NCBI RefSeq assembly: GCF_022340925.1
Contig: NZ_JAJDNA010000119.1
Coordinates: forward strand, 1 to 58,943
Origin: Thiocapsa sp.
Lineage (GTDB): Bacteria; Pseudomonadota; Gammaproteobacteria; Chromatiales; Chromatiaceae
DNA length: 58,943 nt
Direction: 5' to 3'
The position numbers and the translations under genes were made by a program. Positions 25,699-32,983 of this stretch are shown here, one piece after another. How positions within the stretch are numbered: position 1 is the first letter of the stretch; every line of letters begins with the position of its first letter. The notes under the pieces were generated by a model, which made no database searches, was not told where the DNA came from, and saw only the letters and a list, made by a program, of their open reading frames with translations.

Positions 25699-26751
25699 AT
25701 GATCACAAGGAGTTTGGCTTTGGGCCTCGACCGCGACTCACAACCCGTTGCACATCCACTCGGCGTGCGGGTGAAAGACGCCATGGCACGTGGGTTGGCG
25801 CGTGTCATCGGGCGGTTGCCGCTAGGGCTGCTCCACCGTCTGGGGTCCGGCCTGGGGCTGCTCATTGCGTATTGGCCCAATCGACAGCGGCACAACGCGC
25901 TGATCAACATCGCACTCTGCCTCCCGGATCTGGATCGACCGGCTCAGAAAGAGATGCGCAAACGCAACCTGCGAGAATTTGGTAAGACCTATTTCGAGAT
26001 TGCCTACCTCTGGCTGCGTCCGGCCGAACAGGTCTTGTCGCTGGTCCGCGAGGTGCGGGGGGGCGAGCTGCTCAAGCGCCGTAACGGCCAGGGCCTCATC
26101 GTCTTGTCGCCGCATCTCGGTGCCTGGGAGCTCGCCGGTCTCTACCTTGCCGCCCAGGGCCCGACCGCGATCTTTTACAAGCCGCAGAAATATCTCGACG
26201 ACCTCATCCGCGCCGCTCGCGCGCGCAGCGGGGCCGCGCTCGCGCCGATCACCGCGCGGGGAATACGACTGCTGGTTCAGGCACTGGAGCGGGGCAGCTA
26301 CGTCGGCATCCTCCCGGACCAGGAACCGAAGGCCGACAAGGGCGCGGTATTTGCGCCCCTGTTTGGGATACCGGCCTTCACCATGCTCCTGGTCAATCGG
26401 CTTGCCCGCAGGACCGGCGCGCCGGTGATCTTCATGTTCGCGGAACGATTAGCCGGGGCCGATGGCTTCCGAATGCACTGCATTCAGGCACCCGAGGGGA
26501 TCGCGAGCAAGGACGATGTCGAGGCGGCAACCGCATTGAACCGGGGGATCGAGCGCTGCGTCTCGGTCTGCCCCGAGCAATATGTCTGGCCTTACAAACG
26601 TTTTCGACGCCGTCCGGCAGGGGCGCCCAAGGTGTACAGCGGACCAATCGGGGACCGACATGCGCTTGCCCAGGTCTCGCGCATAAGGCAGTCGATTCAG
26701 GGTCCAGACTCAGCTGCTTGGGCGACACGGCGCGGCAAGCAGACGCTCTAG
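25699..26751 (+). CDS. Lipid A biosynthesis lauroyl/myristoyl acyltransferase (LpxL/HtrB family)
   Basis: This protein of up to 350 residues has the LpxL-type catalytic HX4(D/E) motif in SPHLGAWE (His139, Glu144 from ATG 25699) and later GILPDQEPKADKGAVFAPLFG and PEQYVWPYKRF. Such enzymes add a secondary acyl chain to lipid A at the inner membrane. Start choice is uncertain: AAGGAG at 25708-25713 lies inside this frame and suits a TTG at 25720, and ATG 25783 would also fit. After KRFRR there are about 50 further residues without family similarity, ending by a sequence resembling a repeat end. Which acyl position is modified is unknown. Confidence 0.85.
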   Translation: MITRSLALGLDRDSQPVAHPLGVRVKDAMARGLARVIGRLPLGLLHRLGSGLGLLIAYWPNRQRHNALINIALCLPDLDRPAQKEMRKRNLREFGKTYFEIAYLWLRPAEQVLSLVREVRGGELLKRRNGQGLIVLSPHLGAWELAGLYLAAQGPTAIFYKPQKYLDDLIRAARARSGAALAPITARGIRLLVQALERGSYVGILPDQEPKADKGAVFAPLFGIPAFTMLLVNRLARRTGAPVIFMFAERLAGADGFRMHCIQAPEGIASKDDVEAATALNRGIERCVSVCPEQYVWPYKRFRRRPAGAPKVYSGPIGDRHALAQVSRIRQSIQGPDSAAWATRRGKQTL

Positions 26752-27121
26752 GAGCCTGTCGGGCTTAGGATGAATCGGCTACGGAAGCGGGAGAATGGTC
26801 CACGTCGCCCCGCTTGTTCGTCACATCGCCCCCACTCTGCGCCTCAAAACCGGAACGCAATGGCCTCGCTCTTCATGCTGATTCTTGGCCAGGATGGCCA
26901 ATCGATTTCCCATTTCCTTAGGCCATCGCCTGCTGACGAGGAGGGACCTTGTGTGCGGCGCGGGACGGCGCATCGCCGGGTTCTGCCCGCTTGCTTGTGA
27001 TCTCAGTCTCAATTCGCAGAGCGTCCATGCCAGTTGCCTGTCGCCGGGTGCCGAACCCGCGAACAGCTGCCTCACGCAGCATCCCGCACATCCCTGTGCT
27101 CGATCAGGCCGGCTCGCAGAA
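26752..27121. other. Non-coding stretch, possible insertion-element remnant
   Basis: These 370 bases between the acyltransferase and soxZ hold no convincing gene. The left edge (about 26750-26780, GGAGCCTGTCGGGCTTAGG onward) resembles ends I associate with insertion sequences in related genomes. I see no second inverted end, target duplication or transposase domain. The rest reads as short unrelated frames with base composition slightly lower in GC than neighbours. Confidence 0.3.
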
Positions 27122-27433
27122 TCAACTGATGTTCTCGACCGCGCTCTCGGTCTCCCCTTTGTTGTCCGTCCAAGTGATCTCGATCGGATCCCCGACCTCT
27201 CCGCCGGTAAACTTGAACGCCAGATAGGGGTTCTTCGATACGCCACCACTCCAGTTGGCGGTCATCACGACCTGGTCTTTGGCCTTGCAGACGACTTCCT
27301 GTATGAAGTGTGCGGGAACCAGCTCGCCGGTCTTTTCGTCCTTACGGAGCCCGGTTTCCATGGGATGATTCATCAAGCACTTGACCTCGGTCTGGCCGTC
27401 TTTGAGCTTGGCGCGGATTTTGATATCTGACAT
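27122..27433 (-). CDS. soxZ: Thiosulfate-oxidation carrier subunit SoxZ
   Basis: This 103-residue immunoglobulin-fold protein is SoxZ: MSDIKIRAKLKDGQTEVKCLMNHPMETG at the start, KTGELVPAHFIQEV in the middle and the closing EITWTDNKGE. SoxZ pairs with SoxY to present the carrier cysteine to the other Sox enzymes in the periplasm. It has no signal peptide of its own and is exported by hitch-hiking on the Tat signal of SoxY. It is 57 bases downstream of soxY. ATG 27433 was chosen over an upstream ATG because it gives the family start. Confidence 0.96.
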   Translation of the reverse strand: MSDIKIRAKLKDGQTEVKCLMNHPMETGLRKDEKTGELVPAHFIQEVVCKAKDQVVMTANWSGGVSKNPYLAFKFTGGEVGDPIEITWTDNKGETESAVENIS

Positions 27434-27490
27434 CGCTGGTTGCCTCAAGTTTAGTGTCTATGCCTCGTCCTGCGGTGGTGGTCGCAACGC

Positions 27491-27964
27491 TCAGCCGCCG
27501 CAGCCGCCGATCGTGACCTTCACCTCCTTGGCACCGCTATAGAGCTTGTCGCCGGCCTGCACCACCGCGACCACGTCCGCGGTCTTGGCCATCTTGATCC
27601 GGGTGGAAACGAACGGAACGGCCGAGTCACCGAGGTCGAACGAGGCGATGAGGGGCGTCTGGTTAGCAGAGGCAATGATGGCGATCGATTTGACGTCTTC
27701 CATGTCCGTCTCGACGGTGACCGGCACGACGGCCCCGTTCTCAGCGATGTCCGGTGCTTTGATCTTGATGTCGTCGCTGGTCTCGGTGACATCCGAGCCC
27801 AACAGGTTCTTGAGGGCCTCCGGAAGGTCCTTCGCCTGAAATGCCGCCTGATTCCAGTTAGCAAGGACCAGGCTAGGGGAAAGCAGCCCGGCGCCGACCG
27901 CGACACCGATGGTCCCGGCGGCAAGTGAACCCTTGAGCAGGATTCGACGTTTTGGATCGATCAT
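27491..27964 (-). CDS. soxY: Thiosulfate-oxidation carrier protein SoxY
   Basis: This 157-residue periplasmic protein carries sulfur intermediates on a C-terminal swinging cysteine. The N terminus is a Tat signal: DPKRRILLKGSLAAGTIG with the twin arginine, then a hydrophobic helix and a cleavage region near VLANW. The mature part ends VTIGGCGG, the SoxY carrier motif, with Cys155. AGGAGATGATCC gives a strong ribosome site for ATG 27964. Only soxYZ are here; in Chromatiaceae such as Allochromatium vinosum soxYZ is known to lie apart from soxBXAK, and this fits. soxCD are not in the window. Confidence 0.97.
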   Translation of the reverse strand: MIDPKRRILLKGSLAAGTIGVAVGAGLLSPSLVLANWNQAAFQAKDLPEALKNLLGSDVTETSDDIKIKAPDIAENGAVVPVTVETDMEDVKSIAIIASANQTPLIASFDLGDSAVPFVSTRIKMAKTADVVAVVQAGDKLYSGAKEVKVTIGGCGG

Positions 27965-28343
27965 GGATCATCTCCTATGGAGCATGGTTGGGTTGACTGG
28001 GATGCGACGGCCATCACCGTCTTCAAGAACGTCCTTCGCAAGGTGCCGGACGAAAGCCTTATTGGCCGGGGAAACATCACACGAGCACCGTGCGTCTCCC
28101 ACAGGCAAGGCCGGCCTTGAGTACCGCTGATCGGTCAGGATTCGGACTCGGTCGCAAAGACACGCGGTGCTCCCAGACAAACCCGACCCGCGGAGGTTTA
28201 GGCGGTAAGCGCCGCCAAACCATCGTAGTCATCCGAACCCTCTTCACGGGGCTTGCAAAAGCTGCAGTCCGGCTCATCCGATGCTGAACCGACGTTTCAA
28301 CGCGACCAATGGTACCGTACTCCCCAAAAACTTGGAACGCGCT
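27965..28343. other. Intergenic region upstream of soxY, no gene seen
   Basis: These 379 bases run from the end of the BepA-like gene to the soxY start, both on the minus strand. They should hold the soxYZ promoter and any sulfur-responsive operator. No open frame looks real. A hairpin-forming repeat is listed separately. Confidence 0.45.
28195..28221. repeat. Inverted repeat upstream of soxY
   Basis: GGTTT-A-GGCGG (28195-28205) is matched by CCGCC-AAACC (28212-28221), a ten-pair stem with one bulged base and a six-base loop. It lies 230 bases before the soxY start and 120 bases after the BepA-like gene end on the transcribed strand. It could be a transcript-end stem for the protease or an operator for soxYZ. 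Confidence 0.4.
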
Positions 28344-29852
28344 TCAATTCGGGTCAGTGGCCGCCGCACGCAGCGGATCGCCGCCCCGCCGCTTCTCTTC
28401 ACGCGCCTCTTCGCGCAGGGCATCGAGGCGGACCTGAATCTGCGCAGCGTCGTGGTAAGGGACACCCCTGCGACGCAAGGCCAGCTCAAGATGCCGGATG
28501 GCCGGCTCGAGATCCCCCTCCGTATAGAGCTTCTCGGCCCGGAACCGATCGACATTTGCCTGATCGCCAGCCTTGATGGCGGCCTCCACGATCAGCTCGT
28601 ACAGCATGGCATTGCCCGGACGGACCCTGGCGATGGTCTTGAGCTCGTCGACGGCGCGCGCGGGCTGCCCGACCTTCATGAGCGCCCCGGCATAGGCAAT
28701 CCTCAGCGGCCATTGACTGGGAAACAGACTCACCGCCTGCTTGAGATGCGAGAGCGCGTCCGCGCTGTTGCCGAGCTCAAGGTCGAGATTGGCATCCAAG
28801 ACGATCAGCTCGGCTTGGCTGGGGTGAGCCGCCAGCAGTCGATCGCTCTCGCGCTTGGCGTCGGCGAACCGGCGCGCGTGCTCTAGGGCCAAGGCATAGC
28901 CATAGCGCTCGGCAACCTCGCTGCGATACCGGCCCTCACGGAGTGTTTGCTGGAAGTGCGCGACCGATTGCTCGGCCCTTTGGTACGACCGCTCGCGCAG
29001 CTTGGCGCGCGTCAGCAGGAAGCGCAAGCTATCCGGACGCTGCCGGGCCCCGAATCTCTCCGCGCGCCCGAGCGAATCGGCGATGCGGTCGGCGGTCACA
29101 GGATGGGTTCGAAGAAAGTCCGGCGCGTTATTTTCGTAGATACGCGTCGCCTTCGAGAGGCGCTCGAAGAAACCCGCCATCGCATAGGGATCATGACCCG
29201 CCCCGACCAGTGTCTGGATCCCGACGCGATCCGCTTCTTTCTCATTCTCGCGGGTGAAGTTGATGCGCCGCTGGATCGCCGCGGCCTGGACGCCCGCGAT
29301 CGCCGCCGCGCCGGCATCTGCAGAAACCTGGGCGCCGAGGATGGCCGCGGCCACCAGCAAAGCGGTAGTCGGGAGACTGAGCTTGCGCTGATCCTCAAAG
29401 GAGCGCAGGAGGTGGCGCTGGGTCACGTGCGCGATCTCATGCGCCATGACGGCAGCGAGCTCGCTCTCGGTCTCGGCCGCAAGGAGCAGACCGGAATACA
29501 CCCCGATATAGCCGCCGGGTCCGGCAAATGCGTTGATGACGGGCTGATCGATCAGGAAGAAGTGAAAGCTTCCACCAGCGGTCCGGTCGGTCGCAACGAG
29601 CTCGTCGCCCAGCGACTCAACATAGCTCGTCGCGAGCGGATCGTCCATCACAGGCAAGGCGTTGCGCACGCTGCGCATGAAGGCCTTGCCCAGCCGCGCC
29701 TCAGCGGCCAGCGTCAGCATGCTGTCGGATGAGTTTCCCATGTCGGGAAGGCTGAATGCATCCGCGCGCACGCCGGCGGGTACAACGAGCAAGAGCGCCA
29801 GCAACCCGTGCAGCAGCCGCCGAGAACGAGCGATCAACGTCCTGATCATCAT
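28344..29852 (-). CDS. bepA: M48-family metalloprotease with TPR repeats (BepA/YfgC-like)
   Basis: This 502-residue periplasmic protein starts with a signal peptide (about residues 1-31, ending GVRADA). The zinc-protease motif is VMAHEIAHVTQRH, with His138, Glu139 and His142; the third ligand is the glutamate of ENEKEADRVG. Residues ~300-470 form TPR helices, for example AELIVLDANLDLELGNSADALSHL. In E. coli BepA (formerly YfgC) assists or degrades LptD and BAM-complex substrates in outer-membrane assembly. Length and domain order agree (E. coli 487). It is 42 bases from the vWA gene on the same strand. Confidence 0.92.
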   Translation of the reverse strand: MMIRTLIARSRRLLHGLLALLLVVPAGVRADAFSLPDMGNSSDSMLTLAAEARLGKAFMRSVRNALPVMDDPLATSYVESLGDELVATDRTAGGSFHFFLIDQPVINAFAGPGGYIGVYSGLLLAAETESELAAVMAHEIAHVTQRHLLRSFEDQRKLSLPTTALLVAAAILGAQVSADAGAAAIAGVQAAAIQRRINFTRENEKEADRVGIQTLVGAGHDPYAMAGFFERLSKATRIYENNAPDFLRTHPVTADRIADSLGRAERFGARQRPDSLRFLLTRAKLRERSYQRAEQSVAHFQQTLREGRYRSEVAERYGYALALEHARRFADAKRESDRLLAAHPSQAELIVLDANLDLELGNSADALSHLKQAVSLFPSQWPLRIAYAGALMKVGQPARAVDELKTIARVRPGNAMLYELIVEAAIKAGDQANVDRFRAEKLYTEGDLEPAIRHLELALRRRGVPYHDAAQIQVRLDALREEAREEKRRGGDPLRAAATDPN

Positions 29853-29894
29853 GGGTTCGTCAGACGCGATGCGAGAGCGGGAGTTCCGTTCCTC

Positions 29895-31193
29895 TCAGTT
29901 CAGTTGGATCCGCTGACCCCAGGGCACACTCCCGCGGCCCTTGACCAACCAGATGACCGGATACGGCGGCTCCACCGCGGGGAAATCGCCCTGTGCATCG
30001 GTGAAATAGACCATCAGATCGGGCTGAACGCCTTCTCGGGCAACCCACTGGAACACCGGCCGGAAGCTGGTCCCGCCCCCTCCCCCGATCTCGCGCGGAA
30101 GCGTCAACTGCTCCCACGGCTCGAAGCGGAAGGGCGCTCCCTCACACAGAGCGGCATCACAGGGCAAGAGGGTGACGCGGGCGCGCACCTGGCCCTTGAG
30201 CGCGTCGACCTCACTGACGAACTCCTCCATCTCGGCATCCTTGATCGAACCCGAAGTATCAACCGCGACGAGGATATCCATCTGGTGGCTGCGCAGACTC
30301 GGCAGGATGAAATCCCCCTGGCGCCTTGATGGGCGGGCGTAGCTGTAGTCGTCGCGCGCGGTGGCGGTCATGTAACGTGCGAGGAGCATTCGCCAGGGCA
30401 ACTGGGGCTGCAGCAGATGGTCGATCATCCGCGCCAGCTCACCGCCGAGCTTGCCGGCCTGCTGCGCCTGCTGGGCGGCGCCGGCGAGTCGCTGCTGCCA
30501 TTGCACCGCGAGGGTTTCCTGCTCGTGCGGGGTCAGGGGCTGAGGCTCGCCGGCGGGGCCGCCCGACCCGTCGGACTCGCTCGAACGGGCGGAGCGATCG
30601 CCCCCGGCGTCTTCAGCAGCCTCACCGGGCCGGGATTGGCTCGGTGGATGGGGCTGCTCGAGATCCTTCTCCGTCATCCCGGAGCGGCTGCCGCCCTCTT
30701 GGCTCTCCTGATCGTAGGCATGCTTGTCGAGCGTCTCAGACAGGTCATCGTCCTCGATGAGCGGATAGATCTCCTCCGCGGTCATGCCCTTGTAGGGCGG
30801 CATCACGAGCGCGTTGGGAGGGGCCTCGAGCCCGTCATCGATCAGCAGGGGGTTGATGGCGTAGTCGCAGGCGAGATCCCACTTGCGCTTGACCCGATGC
30901 TGGCGCCGCGCGAAATGCGACAGGGCGCAGTGCAGGGCTTCGTGCGCGAGCATGAACTGGGTCTGAGCGAGGCTCAGGCCCCCGATATACTCGGGGTTGA
31001 AATAGAACGCACGTGCATCGGTCGCGGTGGTCGGGCACCAATCGGGATCGGAGGCATGCATCGGCAGACGCAGGACCAGGGCACCGAGAAACGGCTTGTC
31101 CAGGATCAGCCGCGTGCGCGCTGCAGCGAGCTTGGTTTCGATGGCCCGCAGATCCGAATCCGATCCCAGAGCCCTCCGGCCTCCGTCACTCAT
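29895..31193 (-). CDS. DUF2201/vWA-like putative metallopeptidase
   Basis: This 432-residue protein joins two parts. Residues 1-130 include LAHEALHCALSHFARR, a zinc-type HExxH motif in a DUF2201 peptidase-like domain. The C-terminal part (about 285-432) is a vWA-like domain with the MIDAS motif VAVDTSGSIKD. Between them is a low-complexity Gly/Ser/Glu linker (residues ~155-215) and a helical segment. No signal peptide: cytosolic. Its start overlaps the stop of the MoxR ATPase by eight bases. MoxR-vWA pairs act as chaperones or metal-insertion machines, with the ATPase remodelling a target held by the vWA protein. The target here is unknown. Confidence 0.87.
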   Translation of the reverse strand: MSDGGRRALGSDSDLRAIETKLAAARTRLILDKPFLGALVLRLPMHASDPDWCPTTATDARAFYFNPEYIGGLSLAQTQFMLAHEALHCALSHFARRQHRVKRKWDLACDYAINPLLIDDGLEAPPNALVMPPYKGMTAEEIYPLIEDDDLSETLDKHAYDQESQEGGSRSGMTEKDLEQPHPPSQSRPGEAAEDAGGDRSARSSESDGSGGPAGEPQPLTPHEQETLAVQWQQRLAGAAQQAQQAGKLGGELARMIDHLLQPQLPWRMLLARYMTATARDDYSYARPSRRQGDFILPSLRSHQMDILVAVDTSGSIKDAEMEEFVSEVDALKGQVRARVTLLPCDAALCEGAPFRFEPWEQLTLPREIGGGGGTSFRPVFQWVAREGVQPDLMVYFTDAQGDFPAVEPPYPVIWLVKGRGSVPWGQRIQLN

Positions 31194-32229
31194 AGAGCAT
31201 CACGTCCGCGACGACCTGCGCCCAGTCGGCGAAGGCCGGGACCTCGAAGAGGCTGTTGCCGACCGCCCGGTGCAGGTCGGATACCAGCATGACCCCCATC
31301 TCGCGCTCCGGAAAACGCCCCGCATAGGCCAGGATGTGACCTATCACCCGCTCCCTGTCGGCGCGTCCCTGGGCCCGGATGGCTCGTCCCACCAGAGCCG
31401 CGGCGACCGCGTACTGCAGATCGATCTCACGCGGAACCGGGACCGTCTCTCCGGCGAGGATGGCGTCCAGGTCTGGCATCTGGTCCAGGCTGTTGACGAA
31501 CGCCGTTACCTCGATCCCAGCGGCTGGCCCGACACACCCCTGCAGGGTGCCCTGCAACAATTCCGGTAGGTCCTCGAATTTCTTGAGACAGCGATGGGCA
31601 AACTCCCAGGAGCGCGGCGACGGGAAGGCGACCGGATTGTGAGCCGGGTCGAAGTCGAACAGAAGCTCAGGACGAAAGCGCAGGAAGGCGATCACCCGCT
31701 CGTCGATGCCCTGCGCATAGGCCCAGGCGACCCAGTCGTCAAGATGGGTCTCGACCTCAAAATGCGAAAAGCGATTGGCGAGCGGCGCGGGCATGCTGTA
31801 GGTCACGCCCCGGTCGCCTTGGCGATTGCCCGCCGCGAAGATCGCCCAACGCTCCGGCACCCGGTAGTCGCCGAGACGGCGGTCCAGGATCAATTGGTAC
31901 GCCGCCGCCGACACTGAAGGAGGCGCCGAGGTGATCTCGTCGAGGAAGAGGATGCCGGCTGGCCCATGGCGTTCCGCATCGGGGAGGATCGCGGGGATCG
32001 CCCACTCGACCCGGTCTCCTGCTCGGAAGGGGATCCCGCGCAGGTCACTCGGCTCCATCTGTGACAGGCGGATGTCGAGCATGGGCACGCCGTGACGCTC
32101 GGCGATCTGAGCGACCATCTGAGACTTCCCCACACCCGGGGGCCCCCAGAGCATGACTGGGGTGTGGTGACCTTCCGCGGTACTCGAGAACTCGCGCTCC
32201 AATACGCGGAGCAACTGGGACGGGCGCAT
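31186..32229 (-). CDS. MoxR-family AAA+ ATPase
   Basis: This 347-residue AAA+ protein has Walker A in LWGPPGVGKSQM, Walker B in ILFLDEIT, a sensor-1 region IFAAGNRQGDRG and an arginine-rich lid. It starts at ATG 32229; an in-frame TTG 21 bases upstream is a less likely start. It precedes and overlaps the DUF2201/vWA gene, forming a classic MoxR-vWA bicistron. MoxR ATPases assemble enzyme cofactors or complexes. The closest well-known cases load metals or activate Rubisco (CbbQ-CbbO), so a Rubisco-activase relationship is possible but not shown by this sequence. Confidence 0.9.
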   Translation of the reverse strand: MRPSQLLRVLEREFSSTAEGHHTPVMLWGPPGVGKSQMVAQIAERHGVPMLDIRLSQMEPSDLRGIPFRAGDRVEWAIPAILPDAERHGPAGILFLDEITSAPPSVSAAAYQLILDRRLGDYRVPERWAIFAAGNRQGDRGVTYSMPAPLANRFSHFEVETHLDDWVAWAYAQGIDERVIAFLRFRPELLFDFDPAHNPVAFPSPRSWEFAHRCLKKFEDLPELLQGTLQGCVGPAAGIEVTAFVNSLDQMPDLDAILAGETVPVPREIDLQYAVAAALVGRAIRAQGRADRERVIGHILAYAGRFPEREMGVMLVSDLHRAVGNSLFEVPAFADWAQVVADVMLYE

Positions 32230-32584
32230 GGTGATTCGTCTTCCTCTCAAGGCCGGGCGGCAGGGCCGCGCGATTCAGCCAACAACAGGGGGAAAGTGGG
32301 TTTTCGCGCCACACTTCACAAGACGGTCGCCGGACCAGGAGCCGCTCTCGAATCTGGCTGAAGCCGCGATGATCTTGTCACACATAAGAAAAACGCTGTA
32401 TTCTTATTGCCCTTCTCGTCCCCACGATCCGGCCCGACGCGCGGGCAAGGCTCTACACGAGACTGGAGAGGACCCCCCGGGGATCCGGGTCGCTGCGCCC
32501 GGAGCCATCCACACCAACGAGACACTCGAAGGCCAGGCTCGCCTGATCTGAGCCTTCGCTAACGAACGAGTCCGGAGACCAGAC
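32230..32584. other. Divergent region with long leader of the small acidic protein gene
   Basis: These 355 bases separate the MoxR gene (-) from a 65-residue protein gene (+). They contain one AT-rich patch (about 32370-32410) that carries the promoter listed separately. The remaining ~170 bases to the small gene are GC-rich, without an open frame of note, and would be a long untranslated leader. Confidence 0.5.
32375..32404 (+). promoter_or_regulatory. Sigma-70-type promoter for the 65-residue protein gene
   Basis: TTGTCA (32375-32380) and TATTCT (32399-32404) are separated by 18 bases inside the most AT-rich patch of this region. Transcription would start near 32411, leaving a leader of about 170 bases before ATG 32585. 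Both hexamers match the consensus at four or five positions. Confidence 0.55.
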
Positions 32585-32782
32585 ATGAATCAGTTCTACT
32601 ATGATGCCGTGACCAAGATGGAGCAACTCGGGGTCGACGACGAGTATATCCAAGGCTGGCAGTGCGGCTTCCTGCAGAACCCGAAACGCGAGGAGCAGCG
32701 GATCACGGAGGCCTACGAAGCCGGCTTCAGCGACGGGGAAGAGAAGAACACGGACAACTTCGAGGACTGGGTCAAGGCCTGA
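32585..32782 (+). CDS. Small acidic conserved-looking protein, 65 residues
   Basis: This 65-residue protein begins MNQFYYDAVTKMEQLGVDDEY and contains two related stretches, IQGWQCGFLQNPKREEQR and ITEAYEAGFSDGEEKN, each with an aromatic followed by G-x(1-4)-G-like spacing. It is acidic, with no signal peptide or membrane segment. It has its own promoter and an intrinsic terminator just after the stop, so it is a one-gene unit expressed by itself. I do not recognise a named family, though similar short proteins appear to occur in Chromatiaceae. The AYEAGF pattern recalls ribosome modulation factor only loosely, and I would not assign that role. Confidence 0.8.
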   Translation: MNQFYYDAVTKMEQLGVDDEYIQGWQCGFLQNPKREEQRITEAYEAGFSDGEEKNTDNFEDWVKA

Positions 32783-32805
32783 GTCTGATTCGACGTGTCG
32801 ACACG

Positions 32806-32827
32806 GGCGGGGTGACCCGCCTTTTTT
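32806..32827 (+). terminator. Intrinsic terminator after the 65-residue protein gene
   Basis: GGCGGG (32806-32811) pairs with CCCGCC (32816-32821) around a GTGA loop, and a run of six T follows. It sits 24 bases after the stop codon at 32782, a standard rho-independent terminator. Confidence 0.88.
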
Positions 32828-32983
32828 GTGTCCAACCGATCGGGGCACCCGCCGCCCATGAGCGGCGCACGCCCCGGGGCCGTTCGCTCCCCACCAAAGG
32901 ATCGATTCGCTGACCCGTCCGATGCGGCTTGACGGTGCTGGAGGGGACGGGGTTCGAGCGGGACGGGAGGCCTTCGGCGACGC

